Source of the DNA: Latescibacteria bacterium UBA6620
GTDB lineage: Bacteria > Latescibacterota > UBA2968
NCBI GenBank assembly: GCA_002433075.1
Contig: DJHM01000031.1
Span: 2,842 to 15,033 of the forward strand
Direction: 5' to 3'
Length of the DNA: 12,192 nt
Below, one piece after another: positions 6,456 to 12,192 of the stretch. The notes under the pieces were generated by a model, which worked only from the letters and a program-made list of their open reading frames with translations, was not told the DNA's origin and did no database searches. Position numbers and translations under genes: made by a program. Within the stretch, counting starts at the first letter, position 1, and every line of letters starts with the position of its first letter.

Positions 6456-6591
6456 GGTGCCCGACTTGGCGACTGAGACCGCCTGACGTGATGTTCCTTC
6501 GGTCCGCGAAACCGTACCAACCTGATTCGCATCGGGTTCTTTCCGTGTCTTCGCGCTTCCTGATTCACTCTAAAGAGATCGAGGCAATCAG

Positions 6592-7356
6592 ATGAAACTG
6601 GGTTTCGTAACCTACCAGATCGGCAAAGATATGGACGTCCCTACGCTGATCGACGTCTGTCAGAAAACGGGTTTTCAGGGGGTCGAACTTCGCACGACGC
6701 ACGCCCACGGCGTCGAATCCACCCTCTCCGCCGCCGAACGGCATGCGGTACGTAAACAGTTCGAAGATGGCGGCGTGGAAATCGCCGGCATCGGATCCGC
6801 CTTCGAGTATCACGCTGTCGAAGAGTCCGAAGTGAAAGAGAACGTCGCCGGGACAATCGAGTACGCGCAGCTTGCCGCCGACCTGGGATGTCCCGGCGTC
6901 AAAGTCCGACCCAACGGCCTGCAGGTCGAAAACGGAATCCCCGAAGAAAAGACCCTTGAGCAGATCGGCCTCGCCCTCCGGGAATGCGGTCAGGCTGCCG
7001 CAGACCTCGGCGTCGCCATCCGCGTGGAAGTCCACGGCCGCGACACGAAACGGCCCGACCGAATGCGCACGATGATCGACCACGCCGATCACGACAACGT
7101 CTACATCTGCTGGAATTCGGATTTCGGCGAAGTCGTCGACGGGACGATCGAGGAGGCGTGGAACCTGCTGGGCAGCAAGATCGGCCTCGTGCATATCACT
7201 GAACTGTGGAAAACCGAATACCCCTGGGCCGACCTCTTCGCTCGTCTATCCTCCTCCGGCTACGACGGCTACACCCTTGCCGAAATCCCTGCCAACGACG
7301 ACCCCGAGCGCATCCTCCACTACTACAAGGCCGTGTGGGACGCGTATCAGCCATAG
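6592..7356 (+). CDS. Sugar phosphate isomerase/epimerase, xylose-isomerase-like TIM barrel
   Basis: This 254-aa protein is a single TIM barrel of the AP-endonuclease-2/xylose-isomerase-like family, whose members isomerise or epimerise sugars, inositols or keto acids at a divalent metal centre. It starts with a typical first strand, MKLGFVTYQI, and each expected strand-end ligand can be seen: E146 in VEVHGR, D177 in CWNSDFG, H201 in VHITEL and E231 in LAEIP. The second strand, GVELRTTHAHG, is also typical. The length fits a one-domain enzyme. A purine-rich GATCGAGG lies upstream of the ATG. The convergent neighbour is a DapA/NanA-type lyase and a transporter lies beyond it, so a role in carbohydrate or sugar-acid breakdown is plausible. 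The substrate cannot be read from the sequence. Confidence 0.87.
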   Translation: MKLGFVTYQIGKDMDVPTLIDVCQKTGFQGVELRTTHAHGVESTLSAAERHAVRKQFEDGGVEIAGIGSAFEYHAVEESEVKENVAGTIEYAQLAADLGCPGVKVRPNGLQVENGIPEEKTLEQIGLALRECGQAAADLGVAIRVEVHGRDTKRPDRMRTMIDHADHDNVYICWNSDFGEVVDGTIEEAWNLLGSKIGLVHITELWKTEYPWADLFARLSSSGYDGYTLAEIPANDDPERILHYYKAVWDAYQP

Positions 7357-7377
7357 ACATTGATCATCGAGTATCGG

Positions 7378-7404
7378 ACATCGAGAATGTGGGCTTCTCA
7401 ATGT
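7378..7404. terminator. Bidirectional hairpin between convergent isomerase and lyase genes
   Basis: ACATCGAGAA and TTCTCAATGT pair at 9 of 10 positions around a 7-nt loop. The hairpin begins 21 nt after the isomerase stop and ends 7 nt before the lyase stop. There is no strong T-tract on either side, so efficiency is uncertain. Confidence 0.42.
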
Positions 7405-7411
7405 TCTGTCT

Positions 7412-8317
7412 TCACTGATCTATCTTCAATGCCTCGGCCAGCCCGGCGTCTTCAAGCGCGCGTCTTAACCCCTCCATCCCGTCCTTGTCCAGGGGTCGCG
7501 CGGGCCTGATCGGGTCTCCACAGTCCACACCCTGCAGTTTCAGGATCGCGTGCACGGCTGCGTTCTGCCGGAACTTCTGACAGGTGTGAATCAGCAGATT
7601 CGCTGTGGCCTGGTGTGCGCGAGCGGCTTCGAGATCGCCCTGACCGAAGGCGTGGTAGATCCCGAGGAAAGCCTCGGGTAGCAGGTTGTAGTACGTGCCG
7701 ATCCCGGCTCCGGCACCAGTCGTGATACCCGCCAGAAACGCCTCGTCGCTGCCGTTGAAGATGTGACTGCCCGGATTGGCGCGAAGGATACTCTCCATCA
7801 GGTAGAAGTTCATATTCGTGAACTTGAGCCCTTCCGCCCCCTCGATGGAAAGCAGTCGGTTCATCTGCTCCAGCGTAAACTCGACTTTCGTGATTCCAGG
7901 GATGTAGTAGACGAAAGTCGGTAAGTCCGCAGCATAGGCGATCTGCGTGTAGAATGCCTCGTGCTCCTCGAACGCGTATCCCTGCACGTAAGGCGGCAGG
8001 CTCGACACGCCGTCCGCTCCCACCTGCTTCGCGTGCTTCGCCAGGTCGACCGCGTCCGTCTCCGCCGGCGCCCCCACGTGAACCACGACTCTGCCACGCC
8101 CCTTCGACGCTTCGACCGCCACTTCCGTCAACCGTTTCCGTGCGTCGAGCGATAATAGATACCCCTCTCCCGTATTCCCGCACAGATAGAGACCGTGTAC
8201 GTCCGCCTTGTAGAGATGGTCGATCAGCGCGACGGTCCGCTCCTCACTGAAGTGTCCGGCATCATCTTTCGGACTGACGAGCGCAGGGTAGACACCGTTG
8301 AATCCATCGATCAGCAT
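7412..8317 (-). CDS. Dihydrodipicolinate synthase / N-acetylneuraminate lyase family protein
   Basis: This 301-aa cytoplasmic TIM-barrel enzyme makes or cleaves a carbon-carbon bond of a 2-oxo acid through a Schiff base. The family signature is complete: GNTGEG at 47-52 for carboxylate binding, the proton-relay Tyr in VYYIPG (Y137/Y138), and the Schiff-base lysine K165 in GLKFTN. The Y-x-IP form is closer to N-acetylneuraminate lyase than to DapA, and true lysine-pathway enzymes usually lie elsewhere, so a catabolic sugar-acid aldolase or lyase is more likely. The frame is open further upstream, but GAGGAG 6 nt before the ATG at 8317 sets the start. A good promoter precedes it. It is divergent from the SLC13-like transporter, which may import its substrate. 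Exact substrate unknown. Confidence 0.9.
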   Translation of the reverse strand: MLIDGFNGVYPALVSPKDDAGHFSEERTVALIDHLYKADVHGLYLCGNTGEGYLLSLDARKRLTEVAVEASKGRGRVVVHVGAPAETDAVDLAKHAKQVGADGVSSLPPYVQGYAFEEHEAFYTQIAYAADLPTFVYYIPGITKVEFTLEQMNRLLSIEGAEGLKFTNMNFYLMESILRANPGSHIFNGSDEAFLAGITTGAGAGIGTYYNLLPEAFLGIYHAFGQGDLEAARAHQATANLLIHTCQKFRQNAAVHAILKLQGVDCGDPIRPARPLDKDGMEGLRRALEDAGLAEALKIDQ

Positions 8318-8365
8318 TCTCTTCTCCTCAAGCGTCCACTGTTTCCGCAATGGGCAAGGGCTCTG

Positions 8366-8394
8366 AATATCCCGCCGGATCTGATGGGTGTCAA
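8366..8394 (-). promoter_or_regulatory. Sigma-70-type promoter of the lyase gene
   Basis: On the minus strand a perfect TTGACA (8394-8389) and GATATT (8371-8366) are separated by 17 nt. Transcription would start near 8359, leaving a leader of about 42 nt that includes the GAGGAG ribosome binding site. Confidence 0.55.
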
Positions 8395-8444
8395 TCCTGC
8401 TCCCTGAAAACGGCCGACCTGGAACCTGGATGGAATGCCTTCGC

Positions 8445-8473
8445 TTGAGCCAACCACCCTCACGTCCTATCTT
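8445..8473 (+). promoter_or_regulatory. Promoter of the SLC13-like transporter, probably giving a leaderless mRNA
   Basis: TTGAGC (8445-8450) and TATCTT (8468-8473) are 17 nt apart. The predicted start at about 8480 falls at or next to the ATG at 8482, and no Shine-Dalgarno is present. Its -35 box lies about 50 nt from that of the divergent lyase promoter, so one regulator could control both. Confidence 0.42.
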
Positions 8474-8481
8474 CACGACTC

Positions 8482-9837
8482 ATGAACCTCCGAGTCCTCT
8501 TTTCCCTTCTCAGCCTCGTCCTGATCGGCCTCGCCGCGATCTATGCTCCCCTGGACCTGACCGCCGCCGACCGAGTCATCATCACGCTTGCGCTCTCCTC
8601 CGCGATCCTGTGGACCCTCGAACCCGTCCCGATCGAGTGGACCGCACTCGCGCTCCTATTCGCGCTCCCGGCGACGGGACTCGTCACCTTCGAGCAGACG
8701 TTCTCCTCGTTTGGCAGCAAGGCCATCTGGCTGGTCGTCGCCGGGAGCGTCCTGAGTTCCCTCATCACCGAAACCGACCTCGCGACCCGATTGTCCTACT
8801 GGATCGCGCGCAGAGCCTCTGGCGCCAGCTTCATCGTCGTGCTCCATCTGATGGGGCTCTTCCTCGCGCTCCTGATTCCGTCCGGCGTCGTTCGCGTCTT
8901 GATCATTATGCCCATCATTGTCCGACTCCTGAAAGATCTCGGCGAACAGGCCGGCTCGAAGACGTCCGCGGCCATCGTTCTCTCCGTCGTGTGTTCGACC
9001 TACTACGGTGGCACCGGGATCCTCACCGCCTCGGTCCCCAACCTGGTCGTGATGGGCGTCCTCGAGGCTCGTGACACGCCCGTCTACTGGGCCAACTGGG
9101 CCCTTCATATGCTCCCCGTTATCGGCATCCTTCGGGTCGCCGTCGGAGCGGGTCTCGTCTATCTCCTTTTCCGTCCACAGTTTGGATCCATTGACCTGCC
9201 CCGAACCGATTCCGCATCCCTCGGACCTCGCGAGCGATCCGCCCTGCTCCTCCTCGGCGTCGCCGTGCTCTTGTGGTCGACCGATATTTTCCACGGGATC
9301 CATCCCGTCCTTGTCGGGCTGGGGGTTGCCGTCTGCTGCTTTCTCCCCCGTGTCGGACCACTCGACATCGGCGTTCTGCGGACGGTCAACTTTCCGATTC
9401 TGGTTTACATCGGAAGCGTGTTCGCCATCGGCGAAGCGATGGCCGTCGTGGGCACGAGTGGACGAATCGCGCACTCCCTCGAAAGCGCCGTCGACCTAAG
9501 CGGATCCACCGCATCCCAACTCTCCGCCATCACCTGGGCTGTCGTACCGTTCAATTTCATCGTGGACACGGCCGTCGTCGGGGGGGTGTTGACCCCCGCC
9601 CTGCTGGATCTGGGTGCGCAGCCCGGTTTGACGCCTCTACAGATCGGTCTCGCGACCGCCGTCGGCACCGGCCTTGTCTTCATCCCCTACCAGGGCGCGC
9701 CCTTCATCCTCGCTTACAGCTTCCAGGCCGTGCGGATGAGCCAGTTCGTCCTGCTGATGGTGCTCATCTGTCTGATCAACCTGGTGGTCCTCGTTCCCGT
9801 CAACCTGGCCTACTGGGACTGGCTCGGCCTGTTCTGA
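8482..9837 (+). CDS. SLC13/DASS-like membrane transporter
   Basis: This 451-aa polytopic inner-membrane protein has ten or more hydrophobic segments and the two-fold internal organisation of the divalent anion:sodium symporter (DASS/SLC13) superfamily. LEPVPIEWTALALLFALP at about 46-63 and GGTGILTASVPNLVV at 176-190 match conserved DASS positions (compare the GG...GTPPN segment). The paired Ser-Asn-Thr motifs that bind sodium and the carboxylate are replaced by IPSGVVRVL (about 132-140) and FIVDTAVVGG (about 359-368). Members import dicarboxylates, citrate or sulfate; the altered motifs suggest a different anion or ion coupling. It is divergent from the DapA/NanA-type lyase, which suggests an uptake plus cleavage pair. 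The start has no Shine-Dalgarno, and the promoter lies immediately upstream. Confidence 0.82.
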   Translation: MNLRVLFSLLSLVLIGLAAIYAPLDLTAADRVIITLALSSAILWTLEPVPIEWTALALLFALPATGLVTFEQTFSSFGSKAIWLVVAGSVLSSLITETDLATRLSYWIARRASGASFIVVLHLMGLFLALLIPSGVVRVLIIMPIIVRLLKDLGEQAGSKTSAAIVLSVVCSTYYGGTGILTASVPNLVVMGVLEARDTPVYWANWALHMLPVIGILRVAVGAGLVYLLFRPQFGSIDLPRTDSASLGPRERSALLLLGVAVLLWSTDIFHGIHPVLVGLGVAVCCFLPRVGPLDIGVLRTVNFPILVYIGSVFAIGEAMAVVGTSGRIAHSLESAVDLSGSTASQLSAITWAVVPFNFIVDTAVVGGVLTPALLDLGAQPGLTPLQIGLATAVGTGLVFIPYQGAPFILAYSFQAVRMSQFVLLMVLICLINLVVLVPVNLAYWDWLGLF

Positions 9838-9844
9838 CGGGGCC

Positions 9845-9873
9845 TTGACACGTCGAAACCGCGCGGGTACCCT
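9845..9873 (+). promoter_or_regulatory. Sigma-70-type promoter of the IorA-like gene
   Basis: A perfect TTGACA (9845-9850) and TACCCT (9868-9873) are separated by 17 nt and start 8 nt after the transporter stop. The start would be near 9880, giving a leader of about 33 nt with CGGAG before the ATG at 9913. The gene therefore likely has its own transcript. Confidence 0.5.
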
Positions 9874-9912
9874 CTTTCCAGCCTATCAACTCTGATCTTC
9901 GGAGAAAAACCA

Positions 9913-11529
9913 ATGTCACGACAATACGTCAATGGCGAGCAGGCGCTCGCGTGGGGGGCCGTGGAAGCCGGTGTGTCCGTCGTCGCCGGATACCCGGGCT
10001 CGCCAGGCACGAACACGTTCAACGCCCTCCAGGCGATGAGCAAGGATCACGATCACCACACCGAGTGGTGCGTCAACGAGCGGATCGCCCTCGACATCGG
10101 GGCCGGTTCGTCCCAGGGTGGCAAGCGTGCGCTCGTCTGTCTCAAGAGCGTGGGAATGAACGTCGCGCTCGACACCCTGATGGTCCTGAATATGACTGGC
10201 ACCCACGCCGGCCTCGTCATCCTGATGGGTGACGACCCGGGCGCCTGGGGGTCCCAGAACGAACAGGACACCCGCCCGATCGCCCCCTTCGCCGAGTTAC
10301 CGATGGTCGAACCCTCGAATCCGGCCGAAGGCCGCGCCACGATGAAATGGGCGTTCGAATATTCCGAGCAGCATCAGACGATCGTCATCATGCGCATCAC
10401 GCGGAGCTACAGTGTACAGATCGAGGAAGTCGACGCGCTGGACGCGCCTTCCACTAAACCTTCCCTTGAACCTGCACGCGAACCGTGGCGTTTCGTCTCC
10501 GCTCTCAAGACGGTCGATCGTAGCCACAGACGGCTCCACAAGAAGCTCGCCACGATCGAATCCGAATTCGAAACGAGCAGCCTCAACAGTTTCACCGGTT
10601 CCGGAAAGAAGGGAATCATCACGACCGGGTTCGTCCACACCAAGTTCCAAGAAGCCGTGGAAGGAGCCGACCTCTCCGACGTCGCCGTACTTAAACTCGG
10701 CACGATCTATCCCCTGCCAGCCCAAAAGATTGGGGACTTTCTGAAAAACCGGGATGAGGTGCTGGTCTTCGAGGAAGTCGACCCGTATCTCGAAGACGCA
10801 ATCAAGACTGTCGGCTACGACGCGGGCGCTTCGGCGAAGATCCTCGGGAAGCGAACGGGAGACGTGAACTGGGTCGGCGAGCTCTTCCGCTGGCATATAC
10901 AGGACACCCTGAGATCGTTCCTGCCCGGTTTCTCACCAGCGAATACATACACGGAAGAAAACTGGGAAGAGGAAAAGCCGTTCCGAAAAGCACATTGCTC
11001 GGGGTGTCCCTACGTCGAAATCATCCTGGCGTTCCGCGACGAAGCGGAAAAACTGGGTCAGAATCCTTTTATGGCTGGTGACCCCGGGTGTCTCGTCATC
11101 GCCGCGGAGTATCTGGACGCCAAGCTCTGTATGGGGTCCGCCTTCGGCGTGGCATCCGGATGGGCATCTGCCGGTGTCACCGAACGGACAGTAGCCGTCG
11201 TCGGCGACAGTGCGTTCTACCACGGTGGACTTCCTGCTCTGGTCCAGGCCCGCGCTACCAACGCGAACACACTTACGCTCGTTCTCGACAACGGCGGCGC
11301 CCTGACGACAGGCGGACAACCCACGCCCGACGGTGGCATCGACCTGGGCGACGGCACGGGCCCCACGGTCGGGATCGATAGGATCGCCCGCGCCTGCGGT
11401 GTCGATCCTATCTGGGAAGTCACAGAGTCCGATTCCGAGGAACGGATGAGGGAGGTCTTCCGCGAAGCGCTTCAGAACGATTCGCTCAGTATGGTCATCG
11501 TGCGGAAAGCGTGTAAGCCGGTGGACTAG
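9913..11529 (+). CDS. IorA-like ThDP-dependent 2-oxoacid:ferredoxin oxidoreductase alpha subunit, without ferredoxin domain
   Basis: This 538-aa protein follows the domain order of indolepyruvate:ferredoxin oxidoreductase IorA. An N-terminal pyrimidine-binding domain (residues 5-175) has GYPGSPGTNTF and the ThDP-activating Glu in CVNERIAL (E56). A linker and transketolase-C-like domain (about 230-340) contain KLGTIYPLP and VLVFEEVDPYLE. The pyrophosphate-binding domain (about 355-535) has CSGCPY, GDPGC (389-393), and the ThDP/Mg motif from GDSAFYHGG (431-439) to LDNGGALTTGGQ (458-469). Classical IorA is near 600 aa and ends with two 4Fe-4S clusters; here the protein ends right after the ThDP domain at KACKPVD. 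No IorB-like gamma subunit lies next to it. It would oxidatively decarboxylate an aryl- or other 2-oxo acid to an acyl-CoA, with electron transfer supplied by partners encoded elsewhere, or act as a plain decarboxylase. Confidence 0.85.
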   Translation: MSRQYVNGEQALAWGAVEAGVSVVAGYPGSPGTNTFNALQAMSKDHDHHTEWCVNERIALDIGAGSSQGGKRALVCLKSVGMNVALDTLMVLNMTGTHAGLVILMGDDPGAWGSQNEQDTRPIAPFAELPMVEPSNPAEGRATMKWAFEYSEQHQTIVIMRITRSYSVQIEEVDALDAPSTKPSLEPAREPWRFVSALKTVDRSHRRLHKKLATIESEFETSSLNSFTGSGKKGIITTGFVHTKFQEAVEGADLSDVAVLKLGTIYPLPAQKIGDFLKNRDEVLVFEEVDPYLEDAIKTVGYDAGASAKILGKRTGDVNWVGELFRWHIQDTLRSFLPGFSPANTYTEENWEEEKPFRKAHCSGCPYVEIILAFRDEAEKLGQNPFMAGDPGCLVIAAEYLDAKLCMGSAFGVASGWASAGVTERTVAVVGDSAFYHGGLPALVQARATNANTLTLVLDNGGALTTGGQPTPDGGIDLGDGTGPTVGIDRIARACGVDPIWEVTESDSEERMREVFREALQNDSLSMVIVRKACKPVD

Positions 11530-11651
11530 CAGAGAAGGAGAACGGGAGGAAGAGAGAGCCCTCCATCGCTCTTCGAGCTACGGCGTGGCGGGCGGGTGTG
11601 GCCAAGGTCCCGTAATGACTGAACGATTTGAGATCCTCTGGATAGGAGAAG

Positions 11652-11717
11652 GTCACCCTTAGCGCGCCTGCCTTGCCGTAGCTCGCTTGCGAGCGAAGGC
11701 AGGAGTCGAAGGGCGAC
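11652..11717. repeat. Composite palindrome, possible REP-like or MITE-like element
   Basis: Three nested stems share one axis. The outer one is GTCACCCTT (11652-11660) with AAGGGCGAC (11709-11717), one mismatch. The middle is CCTGCCTT (11667-11674) with AAGGCAGG (11696-11703), perfect. The inner is GCTCGC (11681-11686) with GCGAGC (11689-11694), perfect. There is no T-tract beside it, so it does not look like a plain terminator. It may be a dispersed repeat or fold as RNA. Confidence 0.5.
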
Positions 11718-11736
11718 TTCCTCGCCTGAACACAAA

Positions 11737-11779
11737 GTAAGAAGGCCCCTCACGAACGAATCGTGGGGGGCCTTCTTAC
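11737..11779 (-). terminator. Long near-perfect hairpin, terminator of the leftward aminotransferase gene
   Basis: Two 19-nt arms (11737-11755 and 11761-11779) pair along their whole length with one G-U pair, around the loop ACGAA. Read on the minus strand the stem is followed by TTTGTGTT, as in a Rho-independent terminator, about 115 nt after the aminotransferase stop. It may also stop rightward transcripts from the IorA-like gene, though the plus-strand side lacks a T-tract. Confidence 0.65.
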
Positions 11780-11790
11780 GTGGTACCCGG

Positions 11791-11820
11791 ATCATTCCCG
11801 ACCGGGGGTCGGTCCTACCC
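11791..11820. repeat. Short palindromic repeat, copy A
   Basis: This 30-nt unit matches copy B at 11853-11882 at about 24 of 30 positions and ends in the same CCTACCC. It contains a perfect 6-bp hairpin, CCGACC/GGTCGG (11798-11812). It looks like a member of a dispersed intergenic repeat family read as GTAGG-C-GAC on the minus strand. Confidence 0.45.
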
Positions 11821-11852
11821 TTGCGGATGTTGATCGCTTCGGATAATAGGAG

Positions 11853-11882
11853 ATCGATCCGGACCTGGAGTCGGGCCTACCC
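11853..11882. repeat. Short palindromic repeat, copy B
   Basis: This is the second copy of the unit at 11791-11820, in the same orientation, 32 nt further on. The internal palindrome (CCGGACC...GTCGGGCC) is less perfect than in copy A. It ends 11 nt before the aminotransferase stop codon. Confidence 0.45.
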
Positions 11883-11893
11883 TGAGCTTGACT

Positions 11894-12190
11894 CTATCCA
11901 GTATAGTGCTGGGCAACTTTCCTGAACGCGTCGAGAAATTGCTCGATCACGCCGTCCTCGGGGTCCGTCAGTACGGGTAGCGTAAGCATCCGGGCCAGGG
12001 CCCCACGGGTTTGGGGAAACTCGTCGGGATCGTGCCCCTCATAGCCCTCCCACAGCGGACCTCTTCCGTGGGTGTAGATGTCGAACCCGCGGGCGAAGAG
12101 CGGCATCATATGATAGGGCTGGTGTCCACTCGGACCGATGCGATCCGGAACATCCTCACCTTCCTTAATCTGACCTGGCCTCATCTCTGT
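11894..12190 (-). CDS. DegT/DnrJ/EryC1/StrS-type aminotransferase, C-terminal part (cut by window edge)
   Basis: The frame is open from the right edge to a TAG at 11894-11896, giving the last 98 residues. The end of the protein (GPLWEGYEG, FPQTRGALARMLTLPVLTDPEDGVIEQFLDAFRKVAQHY) has the shape of the C-terminal small domain of PLP-dependent DegT-family aminotransferases: a Pro-rich approach loop, then a helix carrying conserved Leu-Pro, then a final helix (compare LLERTLSLPM...EDIEYVAEAFRKV). These enzymes aminate keto-sugars or inosose for nucleotide-sugar or cyclitol metabolism. The Schiff-base lysine and the PLP-binding region lie outside the window. The ATG at 12184 is probably internal, since the frame continues upstream of it. 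The family call rests on the C-terminus alone. Confidence 0.62.
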   Translation of the reverse strand, partial: TEMRPGQIKEGEDVPDRIGPSGHQPYHMMPLFARGFDIYTHGRGPLWEGYEGHDPDEFPQTRGALARMLTLPVLTDPEDGVIEQFLDAFRKVAQHYTG

Positions 12191-12192
12191 AT

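Larger units (their letters stand above)
11530..11893. other. Non-coding, palindrome-rich region
   Basis: These 364 nt between the convergent IorA-like and aminotransferase genes show no gene-like reading frame with family resemblance. They hold a composite palindrome, a long terminator hairpin and two copies of a short repeat, each listed separately. Positions 11530-11645 are purine-rich at first (GAGAAGGAGAACGGGAGG) and show nothing else I recognise. Confidence 0.7.

Noticed and set aside
8318..8476. Extending the lyase upstream to 8476
   Set aside because: The extension crosses a consensus promoter and shows no family similarity; GAGGAG is correctly spaced for the ATG at 8317.
8656..9474. 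Leftward open frame inside the transporter gene
   Set aside because: The product is a highly charged Asp/Glu/Gly-rich chain with no domain, as expected opposite hydrophobic codons.
10297..10896. Leftward open frame inside the IorA-like gene
   Set aside because: No recognisable domain, no ribosome binding site, and fully antisense to a gene with complete ThDP motifs.

Overview
The window is bacterial, densely coded and GC-rich, and has no rRNA, tRNA, CRISPR array, insertion sequence or phage gene. Several gene families together suggest an uncultured, probably FCB-group lineage of the Latescibacterota type. These are a dockerin-like D-x-N-x-D-G protein, a sugar phosphate isomerase/epimerase next to a DapA/NanA-family lyase, a DegT-type aminotransferase and a stand-alone IorA-like protein. 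This placement is an inference from gene content only.

Layout. Positions 1-3748 read leftward. They hold the start of a MoxR-family ATPase (cut by the window edge), a zinc-ribbon NUDIX hydrolase, a secreted dockerin-like protein broken by four frame disruptions, a one-domain cyclic-nucleotide-binding protein and a BCP-type peroxiredoxin. The peroxiredoxin is the highlight. Its reading frame is intact from a strong Shine-Dalgarno site to its stop except for one UGA, which falls exactly where the peroxidatic cysteine should be (PxxxTxxU). A perfect 6-bp stem with a 7-nt loop lies just downstream, at the place and with the shape expected of a bacterial SECIS element. I therefore read it as a selenocysteine peroxiredoxin, not a pseudogene.

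Positions 3956-5730 read rightward. A metallophosphoesterase is fused to a degenerate HAD-like domain, and a small membrane protein overlaps it by 4 nt (GTGA). The small protein resembles the C-terminal part of a family 51 peptidoglycan glycosyltransferase without its catalytic core. A convergent GNAT acetyltransferase follows.

Positions 6592-11529 look metabolic. They hold a TIM-barrel sugar isomerase/epimerase, a DapA/NanA-type lyase on the opposite strand, a divergently transcribed SLC13-like transporter and a ThDP-dependent IorA-like 2-oxoacid:ferredoxin oxidoreductase subunit. The lyase and transporter share a compact divergent promoter region and could form an uptake and catabolism unit for an acidic sugar or organic anion. 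Substrates cannot be read from the sequence.

Positions 11530-11893 are non-coding and rich in palindromes. They hold a long composite palindrome, a 19-bp terminator-like hairpin and two copies of a short repeat. The window closes with the 3' end of a leftward DegT/DnrJ/EryC1/StrS-type aminotransferase.
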